From contig NZ_LMRA01000004.1 of NCBI RefSeq assembly GCF_001424705.1, positions 1 to 64,000 of the forward strand: a stretch of DNA of 64,000 nucleotides, in the 5' to 3' direction. The position numbers were made by a program, and so were the translations under genes. This document shows positions 1-9,888 of this stretch, one piece after another. Position 1 is the first letter of the stretch. Every line of letters starts with the position of its first letter. The stretch comes from Methylobacterium sp. Leaf465. Lineage in GTDB: Bacteria; Pseudomonadota; Alphaproteobacteria; Rhizobiales; Beijerinckiaceae. The notes under the pieces were generated by a model. The model was not told where the DNA came from, did no database searches, and saw only the letters and a list, made by a program, of their open reading frames with translations.

Positions 1-201
1 AAGCAGTACGACGAGACCGTCGCGACCGCCAAGGCGAAGGCGGAAGCCGCGGCCGTCGCCGCCAAGTCCGCCGCCACCCAGGGCGCCTTCTACGGCGCGC
101 TCGCCCTGATCCTGGGCGCGCTCGCCGGCTTCCTCGGCGGACGCCTCGGCGCCCCCAAGCGCCTCACCCTCGCCGACAGCGTCGACGCCCGCCGCGTCTG
201 A
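1..201 (+). CDS. C-terminal fragment of a small membrane protein
   Basis: The reading frame is open from the first base and ends in TGA at 199-201, so only the last 66 codons are present and the start lies outside the window. The visible part is an Ala/Lys-rich helical stretch followed by one glycine-zipper-like hydrophobic segment (about residues 29-50) and a short basic tail. The gene lies 59 bp upstream of the CsbD-like gene on the same strand. I cannot assign a family from this fragment; small stress-associated inner-membrane proteins of this shape are common in alphaproteobacteria. Confidence 0.6.
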   Translation, partial: KQYDETVATAKAKAEAAAVAAKSAATQGAFYGALALILGALAGFLGGRLGAPKRLTLADSVDARRV

Positions 202-260
202 GCCCTCGTCCCGGCCGGTCCCCGCGACCGGCCGGATCCCCGAACAGCAGGAGACCTGCC

Positions 261-677
261 ATGAACGGCGATCAATTCCGCGGCGCCTCGCGCCATCTCA
301 AGGGCCGTGCCCAGACCGTGGTCGGCGGCCTCACCGGTGACCCGGCGCGCCAGGTGCGCGGCGCCGTGAACCAGGTGGCCGGCGGCGCCCAGTACGCCTA
401 CGGCCGCGCCCGCGACCGGGCCCAGGACCTCGTCGATGACGGCCGCCACCTCGCCCACGAGGTACGCGACCACGCCGGCCACTGGATCGAGGAAGGCCGC
501 GACCGCGCCGATCACCTGATCGACGAGGGCCGCGCCTTAACCCGTCACGCCCGCAAGCGCGGATCGACCTACGGCCGACGGGCCGTGCGCTACGCCGACG
601 ACAACCGCGCTTCAGCGCTCCTTGGCCTCGCCGCCGTCGCCTTCGCGGTCGGGTGGTTCGCCCGGCCCCGGCGTTGA
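261..677 (+). CDS. CsbD-like stress protein with C-terminal membrane anchor
   Basis: This 138-residue protein has a CsbD-like N terminus (about residues 1-50: MNGDQFRG, a GxLTGDPARQ stretch, then AVNQVAGGAQ). A long charged helical middle follows, and a C-terminal hydrophobic helix (about 116-133) ends in a basic PRR tail, as in the ElaB/YqjD tail-anchored proteins. CsbD-family proteins are abundant general-stress proteins of unknown mechanism; the anchor suggests inner-membrane or ribosome association, which is inference. A good Shine-Dalgarno (AGGAG) precedes the ATG. No GGAAC-type stress promoter was seen in the 59 bp upstream. Confidence 0.8.
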   Translation: MNGDQFRGASRHLKGRAQTVVGGLTGDPARQVRGAVNQVAGGAQYAYGRARDRAQDLVDDGRHLAHEVRDHAGHWIEEGRDRADHLIDEGRALTRHARKRGSTYGRRAVRYADDNRASALLGLAAVAFAVGWFARPRR

Positions 678-881
678 TCCGCAAGCCGATTCCCGGGCTT
701 GGCTTGCCGGACGCGAAAGACTCCGAGAAGCCGCCCCGGAACGGAGCGTGGGATCCGTCGGTGCCCCATCCCCGTTCTCTAACCTACGCGCGCCGCCTCG
801 GCCGATCGCGATCCTGCCGACAGGCGAGCGATCACCCTCGGATCGTACCGTTTCTCCCAGACCTCGGACACAGGATCGACG

Positions 882-1286
882 ATGAGCAAGGGCTACCCCT
901 CGATGACCGCGCTGCTGGGCCTTCTGGCCGTGGCCGGCTACCAGAACCGCGACAAGCTCGCCGAGCTGCTGAAGGGCCACAATCTGGCCGGGCTTCTGGG
1001 CGGCGTCGGCACCGCCGGGGTCGGCGGCCTGATCGCCAGCGGCCTGAGCGAGCTCGTCGACCACTTCACCAAGGGCGGTCACGGCGAGACCGCGAACTCC
1101 TGGGTCAGCCATGGCCCCAACCGCGACATCCCCGAGGGGGATCTGGAGCGGGCCATCGGCTCGGACACCCTCGACCACCTCACCCAGCAGACCGGCCTGA
1201 GCCGCGGCGCGCTCCTCTCCCGGCTCTCGCGCGAGCTGCCCTCGGCCATCGACCGCTACGCCGCCGACGGCCGCCGCCCGGCCTGA
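882..1286 (+). CDS. YidB/DUF937-family protein
   Basis: This 134-residue protein has a short hydrophobic N-terminal region (about residues 8-21), a Gly-rich GLLGGVGTAGVGGLIASGL segment, and a helical C-terminal half with the pattern W-x3-GPNRDI and a 'GLSRGALLSRLSRELP' helix. That is the YidB (DUF937) layout in which small helices pack around conserved Gly, Asn and Leu. The function of the family is not established. The ATG is preceded by a 204-bp spacer after the CsbD-like gene, so it probably has its own promoter. Confidence 0.78.
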   Translation: MSKGYPSMTALLGLLAVAGYQNRDKLAELLKGHNLAGLLGGVGTAGVGGLIASGLSELVDHFTKGGHGETANSWVSHGPNRDIPEGDLERAIGSDTLDHLTQQTGLSRGALLSRLSRELPSAIDRYAADGRRPA

Positions 1287-1382
1287 GGTCCAGCATGGAT
1301 ACGGCCGGCGTCGCCCGAGGGCGCCGGTCGCCTCATCGGTGCGCGGCGGGGCGAGGATCGGTGTGCCGGTTCCTCCGTCGGG

Positions 1383-4349
1383 TCAGCTATCGGCGCGCCC
1401 TTTCGCACCCTTGCCCCGGCTCGGTGTCGCAGACCGCCCGCCACCGGTCCGGTGCCTCACCACCTGGCGCAGGATGGCGGAGACCTGATCAGCCGAGTAG
1501 GGCTTCTGCAGCAATTCGAATCCATGCGCGCCTTCCTCGGCCAGCACGTGGCTGTAGCCGGAGGCCAGGACCACGGGCAGGTCCGGCAGACGCCGCCGCA
1601 ACAGCTTGGCGAGCTCGATCCCGCCCATTCCCGGCATGACCACGTCGGAGAACACAACGTCGAAACCGCCGCCATCCGACCCGATGCGGTCCAACGCCTC
1701 CTCCGCGTTGGCCGCCCAGGCCGTCGCGTAGCCGAGGTCCTGCAGGATCTGGGTCGCGAACCGCCCGACCTCGATATTGTCCTCGACCACCAAGACGCGC
1801 TGGCCGGCGCCGCCCGGCTCCAGAGCCGCCGTTTCGGAACCGTCCTCGGCCGCGACGAAGTCCATCTCCGCCTCGGGCAGGTAGAGCGTGAACGTCGTGC
1901 CCCGGCCCGGCTCGCTCGCGACGGCCACGTCGCCACCCGACTGCTTGGCGAAGCCGAACACCTGGGACAAGCCGAGGCCCGTGCCCTTGCCGACCGCCTT
2001 CGTGGTGAAGAACGGCTCGAAGATCCGGGTGAGGACGTCGGCAGCGATGCCCGTGCCCGTGTCGGTGAGCGAGACCGCTGCGAAGGGCCCGGGGGCCCCG
2101 GCATGGCCGCGAATGGACGGGAGCGGCACGCCGCAATCCAGCCGCAGGGTCAGGGTTCCTTCGCCATCCATCGCGTCCCGGGCGTTGACCGCCATGTTCA
2201 CGAGGGCGGTCTCGAACTGACTGACGTCCACCCGCACGCAGCACGGATGGTCGGGCAGCTCCGTCCGGACCGTGATGCGCGCCCCCGTCACGGTATCGAG
2301 CAGGTCCGCGACGCTGCGCAGCCGGCTGCCGACGTCCACCGTCTCCGGCTTCAGGGTCTGGCGCCGCGCGAAGGCGAGGAGCTGTCCCGTCAGCTTGGCC
2401 GCCCGGTCCACCGTGTCGGATACTGCGTTGAGGTAGCGGGCCCTGCGCGCCTCCGCGAGATCCGGCCGGCGCAGGAAGTCGACCGAGGACCGGATGATGG
2501 TCAGCAGGTTGTTGAAATCGTGCGCGACCCCTCCGGTCAATTGCCCGATTGCCTCCAGCTTCTGGGACTGGCGCAAGGCTTCCTCGGCCTGCTGCAGCGC
2601 CTGGCCCTGGGTCTTCTCCGCGGTGACGTCCCGCCCATAGGCGTAGACGAGCCCCCCCTCCACGGAGGTCCGCCAAGAGATCCAGCGCGCGGTGCCGTCC
2701 GCGTGGCGGTAGCGATTCTCGAAGTTGTTGAGGTGGTCGGCAGCCGCGGCCTGAGACAAAGCCGCCTCGGTGAAGACCGCATCCTCCGGCCAGACGAACG
2801 CCAGGAAGCTGCGCCCGACCACGTCCGACGGATGCTGGCCCAGGATCGCCTCCCAGGCCGGGTTCACCGCCCGGAAGACACCGTCGGACCCGATGACGAC
2901 GAGGAGGTCGCGCGAGTTGCGCCAGACCCGGTCGCGCTCGGCAGTGCGTTCGGCGACTCGCTGCTCCAGGGCCTCGTTGAAGCCGACGAGTTCGGCCATC
3001 ACCCGCTTCTGGTCGTCGATGTCGGTGCTGGTGCCGACCCAGCGCAGGACGGTGCCGTCGCCGGCCAGCACCGGCTGCGCCCGCGCCAGGAACCAGCGAT
3101 AGGCGCCGTCCCCGCGCCGGAGACGATATTCGCACTGGTATTCCGACAGAGAGGCGACGGTCTCGCCCCACCGCTTGGCCACGCGGGCCTGGTCGTCCGG
3201 ATGGATGATGGCGAGCCATCCCGCCGCGTCGAGGGTTCCGGGCCGCAACGCGCTGTAGGCGTAAACCCGCTCGTTGAACCAGTCGGCGGCGCCGGCCGCA
3301 TCGGTGGTCCAGACGAGGTTGGGCAGCACCTGCGACAGGACGCGAAACTGCTCTTCGCTGGCGCGCAGGGCCTCCTCGGACCGCTTGCGGGCGGTGATCT
3401 CGGGGGCGGTCCCGAGCACGCGCACGCAGCGGTCGCCCTCGAAGAGGCCGCGCCCCTTGGCGGCGACCCAGCGGACCAGTCCGTCCGCCTGGCCCACGGT
3501 CCGGTACTCGACATCGTAGACGGCGCGGCGCGCAGGATCGAGCGCAGCGGCGAAGGCCGCCATCGTCGCCTCGCGGTCGTCGGGATGCAGGCCGGCGAGA
3601 AACTCCGCGCCCGAGACCGGGGCGTCGGACGACATGCCGAACATCGCCTTCACCCGCTGCGGCCAGAAGGCCGTGTCGTTCACGACGTCCACGTCCCAGA
3701 AGCCGATGTGGGAGGCCTCGCTCGCAAGGCGCAGACGCGCTTCCGTCTCGCCGAGGTCCGCCTGTGCCGCGATCTGCGCCGTCGTCTCGGCGCAGGCGCA
3801 GAACACACCGACGACCCTGTCCGCATCGTCCCGCAGGGGCGAGTAGGAGACCGTGAAGGACGCCGACTCCGCGTCGCCGCCCCGCTCGATCACGAACGGC
3901 ATGTTCTCGGACAAGGTCGCCTCGCCGGCGAGGGCGCGCGCGACCATGGGCTCAACCTCGCTCCACACACCCGAAAAGACCTCGCGAAAAGACCGGCCGA
4001 GGGCGGCCGGATGCCGGAGCCCGAGAATCTCGGCAAAGGCGTCGTTGTAGAGGACGGCAAGTTCGGTCCCCACGGCCGCGAACATCGGAAAGCGCGAGCC
4101 CAGCATCAGGCTCACGGTCGCGCGCAGACCGGCCGGCCAGGTCTCCGGTCGTCCGAGGGAGGAACCGGACCAGTCGTGCGTGCGCAGCCTCGCCGCCATC
4201 TCGCCGCCCCCCGCGAGACAGGCCGGTGCCGCCTCGGGCCCTGCGGCGGGCCCGTCCTCCTCCGATCCGCCCTGCACGACCCACACCTCTCCGCGACGCC
4301 TTTGCCCACCCGCTTCCGAAGAGTCCTCCGCGCGCTGTGCCGCAGGCAC
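1383..4349 (-). CDS. PAS-domain hybrid sensor histidine kinase/response regulator
   Basis: This is a soluble hybrid kinase with no convincing membrane segment. There is an N-terminal PAS-like region (about residues 60-185), three further PAS/PAC repeats (about 200-325, 330-450, 465-585), then a HisKA dimerisation helix with the phospho-acceptor His near 610 in GGVAHDFNN. A HATPase_c domain with GTGLGLSQVFG follows, and a receiver domain has a VVFSDVVMPGMGG phospho-acceptor Asp near residue 900. It is a paralog of the gene at 16150-18603. The start is uncertain: an internal ATG at 4199 falls inside the region that aligns with the paralog (LRTHDW versus LRSHDW), so the true start lies upstream, perhaps a GTG. 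It probably relays to an unlinked phosphotransfer or regulator protein. Confidence 0.88.
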   Translation of the reverse strand: MPAAQRAEDSSEAGGQRRRGEVWVVQGGSEEDGPAAGPEAAPACLAGGGEMAARLRTHDWSGSSLGRPETWPAGLRATVSLMLGSRFPMFAAVGTELAVLYNDAFAEILGLRHPAALGRSFREVFSGVWSEVEPMVARALAGEATLSENMPFVIERGGDAESASFTVSYSPLRDDADRVVGVFCACAETTAQIAAQADLGETEARLRLASEASHIGFWDVDVVNDTAFWPQRVKAMFGMSSDAPVSGAEFLAGLHPDDREATMAAFAAALDPARRAVYDVEYRTVGQADGLVRWVAAKGRGLFEGDRCVRVLGTAPEITARKRSEEALRASEEQFRVLSQVLPNLVWTTDAAGAADWFNERVYAYSALRPGTLDAAGWLAIIHPDDQARVAKRWGETVASLSEYQCEYRLRRGDGAYRWFLARAQPVLAGDGTVLRWVGTSTDIDDQKRVMAELVGFNEALEQRVAERTAERDRVWRNSRDLLVVIGSDGVFRAVNPAWEAILGQHPSDVVGRSFLAFVWPEDAVFTEAALSQAAAADHLNNFENRYRHADGTARWISWRTSVEGGLVYAYGRDVTAEKTQGQALQQAEEALRQSQKLEAIGQLTGGVAHDFNNLLTIIRSSVDFLRRPDLAEARRARYLNAVSDTVDRAAKLTGQLLAFARRQTLKPETVDVGSRLRSVADLLDTVTGARITVRTELPDHPCCVRVDVSQFETALVNMAVNARDAMDGEGTLTLRLDCGVPLPSIRGHAGAPGPFAAVSLTDTGTGIAADVLTRIFEPFFTTKAVGKGTGLGLSQVFGFAKQSGGDVAVASEPGRGTTFTLYLPEAEMDFVAAEDGSETAALEPGGAGQRVLVVEDNIEVGRFATQILQDLGYATAWAANAEEALDRIGSDGGGFDVVFSDVVMPGMGGIELAKLLRRRLPDLPVVLASGYSHVLAEEGAHGFELLQKPYSADQVSAILRQVVRHRTGGGRSATPSRGKGAKGRADS

Positions 4350-4625
4350 CGCTGGACGGCACCGGTCCGCGCGCGACGAACGCTTGGCGGCCTACGCGGC
4401 GATGGAAACGGCGCGCCACCGCTTCGGGGGCTCTTCATGCCAGGTTTCGTCCTGCGTATCCGGCACGTCGTCGTCGCACCGCCCCGTACGCACAAGCGGG
4501 TTCGCGACGCGGCGTCCGCCAGGGATCAACGCGCGAGACCGGTCGGACGGCTATGCCGCTCACCCGGATCGGCATGCCCCGGTGGCGGGTCCGCAGGACA
4601 CGAGGGCGCGCCGAAGTTCCCGTCC

Positions 4626-5531
4626 TCAAGCCGTCCGGCCGACGCCCGACGCGTTGCCGACCCGCTCCGCCGCGAAGCGCTCGCGCAGCCAGGCCGCGGC
4701 CGGTCCGCAGGGGCGCTGCTTGTGCCAGACCAGTTCCAGGGCGATGGGCCAGTCGCCCTGATCGAATTGCAGATCCGGCGTGACGAGATCGGGCGCCGTC
4801 TGCGATGCGGCGATGACGTGGTCCGTGACGAAGGCCCAACCGATCCCGTGCTTGACCATCTCGAGGATGACCCAGTGGCTCTCCACCCACCACACCTCGG
4901 CGGCCACCCGCAGGCGGCGCTTTTCGGGCCCGTCGCTGCGCGCGGCGACGAGGATCTGGCGATGCCGTTTCAACTCCTCCCACGCCACCCGCGCCTTCGC
5001 CAGGGGATGGTCGCGCCCGCAGACGAGCTTGAGGGGCACCCAGCCGATGGTCTGGAAGCCGAGTTCCGTGGGCAGCACCTCCTGGCGCCACATCACGCCG
5101 AGGTCGGCCGCCCCCGATTGCACCATGCGGCTGACATCCTCCATTAGCGGGAAGAGCAGTTCCAGCTCGACGAAGGGGAAGTGCCGCGCGAAGTCCGCGA
5201 ACAGCGCGCCGAGGGCGTGCTCGGGATAGAGTTCGTCGATGGCGACCACGAGCCGGTTCTCCACCCCCTGCTCCAGACTGCGCGCCACGCCGACGAGGTG
5301 CTCGCGCCGCTCGAGCACCACGCGGGCCTCCAGCAACAGCCGCTCGCCTGCCGGGGTCAATACCGGATTGCGGCCCGCTCGGCTGAACAGGACGACACCG
5401 AGATCGGCCTCCAGGTTCGCCACCTGGGTGCTGACGGCCGACTGGGCTTTCCGCAGCACGCGGGCCGCGCCCGAGAAAGATCCGGCCTCGGCCGCCGCCA
5501 CGAATGCCTGAAGTTGATCGAGCGAGACCAT
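4626..5531 (-). CDS. LysR-family transcriptional regulator
   Basis: This 301-residue protein has an N-terminal winged helix-turn-helix (residues 1-60: LDQLQAFVAAAEAGSFSGAARVL, then SAVSTQVANLEADLGVVLFSR) and a C-terminal LysR effector-binding domain. The ATG at 5529-5531 gives the canonical start (MVSLDQLQAF); the open frame extends upstream but without family similarity. It is divergent from the PACE efflux gene across 93 bp. This is the classic LysR/target arrangement, so that gene is the likely target, with autoregulation from the same intergenic DNA. Confidence 0.9.
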   Translation of the reverse strand: MVSLDQLQAFVAAAEAGSFSGAARVLRKAQSAVSTQVANLEADLGVVLFSRAGRNPVLTPAGERLLLEARVVLERREHLVGVARSLEQGVENRLVVAIDELYPEHALGALFADFARHFPFVELELLFPLMEDVSRMVQSGAADLGVMWRQEVLPTELGFQTIGWVPLKLVCGRDHPLAKARVAWEELKRHRQILVAARSDGPEKRRLRVAAEVWWVESHWVILEMVKHGIGWAFVTDHVIAASQTAPDLVTPDLQFDQGDWPIALELVWHKQRPCGPAAAWLRERFAAERVGNASGVGRTA

Positions 5532-5624
5532 GATCCATCCGGTTTTCCGATACGTTCTAACTTGCGGATCGGTGTATGGCAGATAGAAGACGCCGGACCA
5601 AAGGGACCGTTTTCGGGAAACATC
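5532..5624. promoter_or_regulatory. Divergent promoter/operator region between LysR gene and PACE gene
   Basis: This 93-bp divergent intergenic region is noticeably more AT-rich than its surroundings. It contains an interrupted inverted repeat, TCCG at 5546-5549 and CGGA at 5565-5568 around an AT-rich centre, similar in scale to LysR binding sites. The assignment as the LysR operator is inferred from gene arrangement; no clear T-N11-A dyad could be fixed. Confidence 0.3.
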
Positions 5625-6068
5625 ATGCGCACGACTCGCGATCGCATCCGCCACGCCATCCTGTTCGAGGTGCTGGGGCTCGCCCTGATCATCCCGCTCG
5701 GGACGTTGCTTTTCGGGCTGCAGGCCTCGGCCATGGGCGTGATCGGCGTAGGCAGCGCCCTGGCTGCGATGGTGTGGAACTACCTCTACAACCTCGGCTT
5801 CGACCGGACGATGCAGCGCGTCGTCGGGCATACCCGCAAGAGCCTCATGCTGCGGGTGGCGCATGCGGTGCTGTTCGAGGCGGGGCTTCTCGTGATCCTG
5901 TTGCCGCCGATCGCTTGGTATCTCGGCATCGGCTTCACCGAAGCCTTCTTCATGGATCTCGCGATCGCAGCCTTCTATGTGGCCTACGCCTTCGTCTTCA
6001 ACCTGGCCTACGACGTGACCTTCCCGGTGAAGACCTGGGGCGACCCGGCGCCGGCGCCGTCTCTCTGA
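5625..6068 (+). CDS. PACE-family multidrug/biocide efflux transporter
   Basis: This 147-residue protein has four predicted transmembrane helices arranged as two tandem bacterial transmembrane pairs. The N terminus reads MRTTRDRIRHAILFEVLGLAL, and the first repeat contains VWNYLYNLGFD. The second repeat has LRVAHAVLFEAGLL and ends with VAYAFVFNLAYDVTFP. These match the proteobacterial antimicrobial compound efflux (PACE, AceI-like) family, including the conserved acidic residue in the first helix (RHAILFE). Known members export chlorhexidine or related cationic compounds, with polyamines proposed as native substrates. Divergence from a LysR gene matches the usual family context. Confidence 0.88.
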   Translation: MRTTRDRIRHAILFEVLGLALIIPLGTLLFGLQASAMGVIGVGSALAAMVWNYLYNLGFDRTMQRVVGHTRKSLMLRVAHAVLFEAGLLVILLPPIAWYLGIGFTEAFFMDLAIAAFYVAYAFVFNLAYDVTFPVKTWGDPAPAPSL

Positions 6069-6261
6069 GCGCACCGCCGCCGATGCCCTTCATCGGTTCG
6101 GCGGACAGGGGGGGCACCCTGTCCGCCGCATGGAGCCGGGGTCGATCCCGGGCGGAAACCGACGCGCGATTGGTCCGCGGTGGGGAGCGGATCCGGGCCG
6201 TTGCACCGCCCTCGGCCGGACCGCGACCCACCTCGCGCGCGAACGCTCCCGCCAAGTGCGC

Positions 6262-6663
6262 TCAGCGCTTGAACTTGCCGTCGTACTTGAACTCGGGGGC
6301 GGCCTTCAGGGCGTCCTTGCTGGCATTCACCGAGGCCTTCCACTTCTTCGCCCCGGCGTCGTAGGTCAGCGCCACCGAGGACGGATCGACCACCACGTAG
6401 CGTTCGCCCACACCGAGGAAGCCGCCGACGGACATAATGTAGCCGGTGAGCCTGCCCTTCTCGATGACGAGATCCTTGATCTCGCCGACATTGCTGTTGG
6501 TGCCGTCGACGACGTTGAGGCCGATGAGGTTGTAGCTCAGCACGGCGTCCTGCGGGACGGGGGCAAACTTCACTGTGGTTGGCGGCGTGGGAGCCTCGTC
6601 CTTGGCGAGAACGGGTCCTGTCAGCGCCGTAACGGCGGCGAGGGCGAGAACGAGGCGACGCAT
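6262..6663 (-). CDS. Secreted PRC-barrel domain protein
   Basis: This 133-residue precursor starts with a clear signal peptide (MRRLVLALAAVTALTGPVLA, cleavage after ALA near residue 20). The remaining ~110 residues contain a PRC-barrel-type beta domain (LSYNLIGLNVVDGTNSNVGEIKDLVIEKG, then GYIMSVGGFLGVGERYVVVD). The start is supported by an AGGAG just upstream on the minus strand. PRC-barrel proteins of this periplasmic type are common in Methylobacterium and relatives and their role is not known. It is convergent with the PACE gene and has a long gene-free stretch upstream. Confidence 0.82.
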   Translation of the reverse strand: MRRLVLALAAVTALTGPVLAKDEAPTPPTTVKFAPVPQDAVLSYNLIGLNVVDGTNSNVGEIKDLVIEKGRLTGYIMSVGGFLGVGERYVVVDPSSVALTYDAGAKKWKASVNASKDALKAAPEFKYDGKFKR

Positions 6664-7277
6664 GGGGAACTCCTGTGTCCCGGAACGGGGACCGGAAATA
6701 GCTGGACGCGACGAAGCGTTCCGAATCGCGGACGGGATTTTGTCCTGGAACCAAATCAGATCGGCCGCTCGCCAAAACCCCGGACGCTCCGCTGGGCGGA
6801 AAGTGACCCACGCTCGAGCCGAACAGCCCTTCCCGATGTTGGGCGGCGCCGACGAATCCGCGCCGTCCTGGTCCGGCGGCGCGGTCACGACCGTGGAGGC
6901 GAGAATGTCCAACCGCCGGCCGGGCCGCAGCGTAAGCATCGGCCACCCTCAGTGAGGCCGCAACACGCCCGTTCCTCCAACGAGGGAACCAGGAGGCCCT
7001 CCGCCCCTGGGGTCCGCGTGATTCGCGCGATCATCGAACCTGCCCTCGTCAGCACAAACGCTCCGGGCCGATACCGTCCACGGCGTGAACACACGCGAAC
7101 ACTGTGCCGCACCCGGCATCGATCGCGGATCACCGGTCCGAATCTACGGACGGTCCTGATCGGTCCAACGAATTATTCAGCGACTTCTGTCAGCATGAGG
7201 GGCCACGCCAAAAGATGAGCCTGAATACACAGACCATCAAATCGCCGTGATAGCGTGTCCGTTCTTTGCAGGCCCGC
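6664..7277. other. Gene-free stretch upstream of katG
   Basis: This 600-bp stretch separates the divergently transcribed PRC-barrel gene and katG. No open frame in it has a convincing Shine-Dalgarno or family resemblance. The last ~100 bp become AT-rich as katG is approached and are the likely katG control region. No GGAAC-N16/17-CGTT element was found here on either strand by eye. Confidence 0.5.
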
Positions 7278-7283
7278 TATAAT
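7278..7283 (+). promoter_or_regulatory. Candidate -10 element of the katG promoter
   Basis: A perfect TATAAT stands 102 bp before the katG TTG, in a locally AT-rich patch. No TTGACA-like -35 lies at 16-18 bp, which is typical of activator-dependent promoters such as OxyR-controlled katG. The ATAG at about 7250 and the CTAT overlapping the -10 resemble half-sites of an OxyR tetranucleotide array, but their spacing does not fit the canonical 10-bp period. Confidence 0.4.
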
Positions 7284-7385
7284 TCCTCGGGTTATTGCCT
7301 CCAATAGCGCGGAGCGCTCCGGGGGCGTTTCCGGGCAAGCGCTTTTCGAGCAGACGCTCCCGACGACGAGGAAGAGGACGCCGCG

Positions 7386-9680
7386 TTGACCATCGCCGAT
7401 TCCAGCAAACTGAACACCGAGACCTTCGAGATGCAGGGGAAATGCCCCTTCGGCGGCGACCGCATCGGTGGCGCCGTGGGCAGTCCGCCGGCGCTCTCGG
7501 ATTGGTATCCCAACCGTCTGAAGGTCGAGCTCCTTCATCAGAACGGCCCGCAGGCCAATCCCCTGGGCGAGGACTTCGATTACAAGGCGGCGTTCGAGGC
7601 ACTGGATCTCGATGCGGTGAAGCAGGACATCAAGGCCTTCCTCACGACATCCGTCGCGTGGTGGCCGTCCGACTACGGCAATTACGGCCCGCAGATGATC
7701 CGCATGGCCTGGCATGCGGCGGGCACCTACCGGATCGCAGACGGTCGGGGCGGAGCCGGCGAGGCGCTCCAGCGCTTCGCGCCGATCAACAGCTGGTGGG
7801 ACAACGGCAACACCGACAAGTCCCGGCGCCTGATCTGGCCGATCAAGCAAAAGTACGGAAGCGCCCTGTCGTGGGGCGACCTGATGGTCCTGACCGGCAA
7901 TTGCGCCCTGGAGATCATGGGCTTCCCGACCTACGGCTTTGCCGGCGGACGTCAGGACGCGTGGGAAGCCGACAACGCGACCTACTGGGGACCCGAGATC
8001 TGGGACCCGAACGACGTCGCGTCGTTCGACAGCATGGTAAGCCGCGACAAGCGCTGGCGTGGCCAGAACGGCGATACGGATTACGATCTCGAAAATCCGC
8101 TGGCCGCATCGCACCAGGCGCTGATCTACGTCAATCCCGAAGGCCCCTACGCGAACGGAGACCCGATGGGGTCCGCGCGCGACATCCGCACGACCTTCAC
8201 CCGCATGGCGATGAACGACGAGGAGACCGTGGCGCTGATCGCCGGCGGCCATGCCTTCGGGAAGAGCCACGGTATGGTGTCGGCCGATCAGGTCGGCCCA
8301 CCGCCGGAAATTGCTCCGATGGAGGCGATGGGCCTGGGCTGGCACAACCCCAAGGGCACGGGTTTCGCCCAGTACACGATGACCAACGGCATCGAGGGCA
8401 GCTGGACGCCGAACCCGACCCAGTGGGACAACGCCTACTTGGAGAACCTCTTCAAGTTCGAATGGGTGCAGACCAAGAGTCCGGCCGGTGCATCGCAATG
8501 GACGCCGGCCGATCCGGACGCGCCCAAGACCCCGGACGCGCATGTACCGGGCCAGATGCATGGTCTGATGATGATGACCAGCGACATCGCCCTGAAGGTC
8601 GACCCGGACTACCGCAAGGTGTGCGAGAAGTTTCTCAATGACTTCGATGCGTTCACCCTGGCCTTCTCGAAGGCTTGGTACAAGCTGACCCACCGCGACA
8701 TGGGTCCGAAGGAGCGCTACCTCGGCCCCGAGGTCAAGATCGAGGACGATCTGCTTTGGCAGGATCCGATCCCGCCCCGCGATCACGACCTCATCGACGA
8801 CGGCGACATCGCCGCGCTGAAGCGTGAGATCCTGGCGACGGGCCTGTCGGTCTCCGATCTCGCGTTCACGGCCTTCTCGGCGGCATCGACCTATCGCGAC
8901 AGCGACAAGCGCGGCGGCGCCAATGGCGGTCGGCTGGCGCTCGCCCCGCAGAAGGATTGGTCGATCAACCGTCGGACCGTGCCGGTGGTGGCCGCCCTGC
9001 GGCAGATCGCCGACGCCTTCAACGGGCATCAGGCCGGCAAGCGGGTGTCGCTGGCCGATCTCATCGTGCTCGGCGGATGTGCCGCCGTCGAGAAGGCGCT
9101 CGCCGACGGTGGCCACCCCGCGACGGTGCCGTTCACGCCGGGTCGCGTCGACACCCGGCAGGAGCTGACCGATATCGAGATGTTCACGTGGCTCAAGCCC
9201 GTCGTCGACGGCTTCCGCAACTACGTGGCGGAGGACTTCGCGGCGGTCGCACCGCGCGTCTCGCCCGAGGAGCTCTTCCTGGACAAGGCGTACCTGCTAT
9301 CCCTCACGGCCCCCGAATGGGTGGCCCTGGTGGGCGGCCTCCGGGCCCTCGGAGCCAATCACGACGGCTCGCGGCACGGCATCTTCACCGATCGGGTCGG
9401 CGTGCTGTCGAACGACTTCTTCGCGAACCTGACGAGCGTCGATCTCGAATGGCGCAAGACCGACCCGAAGGGCATGACCTTCGAGCTGGTCGACCGGGCG
9501 AGCGGAGCGGCGAAGTTCACCGCGACGCGCTGCGACCTAGTGTTCGGGTCGAACGCGCAGCTCCGCTCCGTCGCCGAGGTCTATGCGGGCAGCGACGGCG
9601 AGGCCCGGTTCACGAAGGATTTCGTGAAGGTCTGGGACAAGGTGATGATGCTCGACCGCTACGACGTCCGGACGCGGTAA
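7386..9680 (+). CDS. katG: Bifunctional catalase-peroxidase KatG
   Basis: KatG is a haem enzyme that removes hydrogen peroxide by catalase and peroxidase reactions. The 764-residue length fits the tandem two-domain family. The N-terminal domain keeps the distal Arg106, Trp109 and His110 ([11 protein letters not shown]), Tyr248 (LIYVNPEGP) and Met274 (RMAMNDEET) that would form the Trp-Tyr-Met adduct required for catalase activity, and the proximal haem ligand His289 ([10 protein letters not shown]). The C-terminal domain (from about 430) is the non-haem duplicate. The listed start is TTG at 7386; an ATG at 7431 beginning MQGKCPFGG is an alternative, since most KatG proteins have a short tail before KCPF. 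A stable hairpin follows the gene. Confidence 0.97.
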   Translation: MTIADSSKLNTETFEMQGKCPFGGDRIGGAVGSPPALSDWYPNRLKVELLHQNGPQANPLGEDFDYKAAFEALDLDAVKQDIKAFLTTSVAWWPSDYGNYGPQMIRMAWHAAGTYRIADGRGGAGEALQRFAPINSWWDNGNTDKSRRLIWPIKQKYGSALSWGDLMVLTGNCALEIMGFPTYGFAGGRQDAWEADNATYWGPEIWDPNDVASFDSMVSRDKRWRGQNGDTDYDLENPLAASHQALIYVNPEGPYANGDPMGSARDIRTTFTRMAMNDEETVALIAGGHAFGKSHGMVSADQVGPPPEIAPMEAMGLGWHNPKGTGFAQYTMTNGIEGSWTPNPTQWDNAYLENLFKFEWVQTKSPAGASQWTPADPDAPKTPDAHVPGQMHGLMMMTSDIALKVDPDYRKVCEKFLNDFDAFTLAFSKAWYKLTHRDMGPKERYLGPEVKIEDDLLWQDPIPPRDHDLIDDGDIAALKREILATGLSVSDLAFTAFSAASTYRDSDKRGGANGGRLALAPQKDWSINRRTVPVVAALRQIADAFNGHQAGKRVSLADLIVLGGCAAVEKALADGGHPATVPFTPGRVDTRQELTDIEMFTWLKPVVDGFRNYVAEDFAAVAPRVSPEELFLDKAYLLSLTAPEWVALVGGLRALGANHDGSRHGIFTDRVGVLSNDFFANLTSVDLEWRKTDPKGMTFELVDRASGAAKFTATRCDLVFGSNAQLRSVAEVYAGSDGEARFTKDFVKVWDKVMMLDRYDVRTR

Positions 9681-9710
9681 CCCGCCCCCCGGCGTCTCGT
9701 GAGGGGAGGA

Positions 9711-9746
9711 GGGGCCGGGACATCCCCGTACGGATGTCCCGGCCCC
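9711..9746 (+). terminator. 15-bp perfect hairpin downstream of katG
   Basis: Perfect inverted arms at 9711-9725 and 9732-9746 (GGGGCCGGGACATCC and its complement) enclose a 6-nt loop. The hairpin begins 30 bp after the katG stop. There is no U-tract, so it is either a high-GC terminator or an mRNA 3'-stabilising stem. Confidence 0.6.
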
Positions 9747-9888
9747 GGCCGCCGTCACGACCGCAGGGTGGACTCCCCGGATCCTCTCGGCTCGCGAACC
9801 CATCGCACGGGCGCTGGCACGACGGCATTCTGCGTCGTATCCTGCCGCGCGCGCACCGCGCCAGCCCGACCCGGAGGCACTGACTGCC

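Noticed and set aside
700..775. GGAAC at about 740 before the YidB-like gene
   Set aside because: At 16 bp downstream the bases are CGGT rather than CGTT.
4199..4349. ATG at 4199 as start of the first hybrid kinase
   Set aside because: The paralog shows conserved sequence upstream of the matching point, so this ATG is internal.
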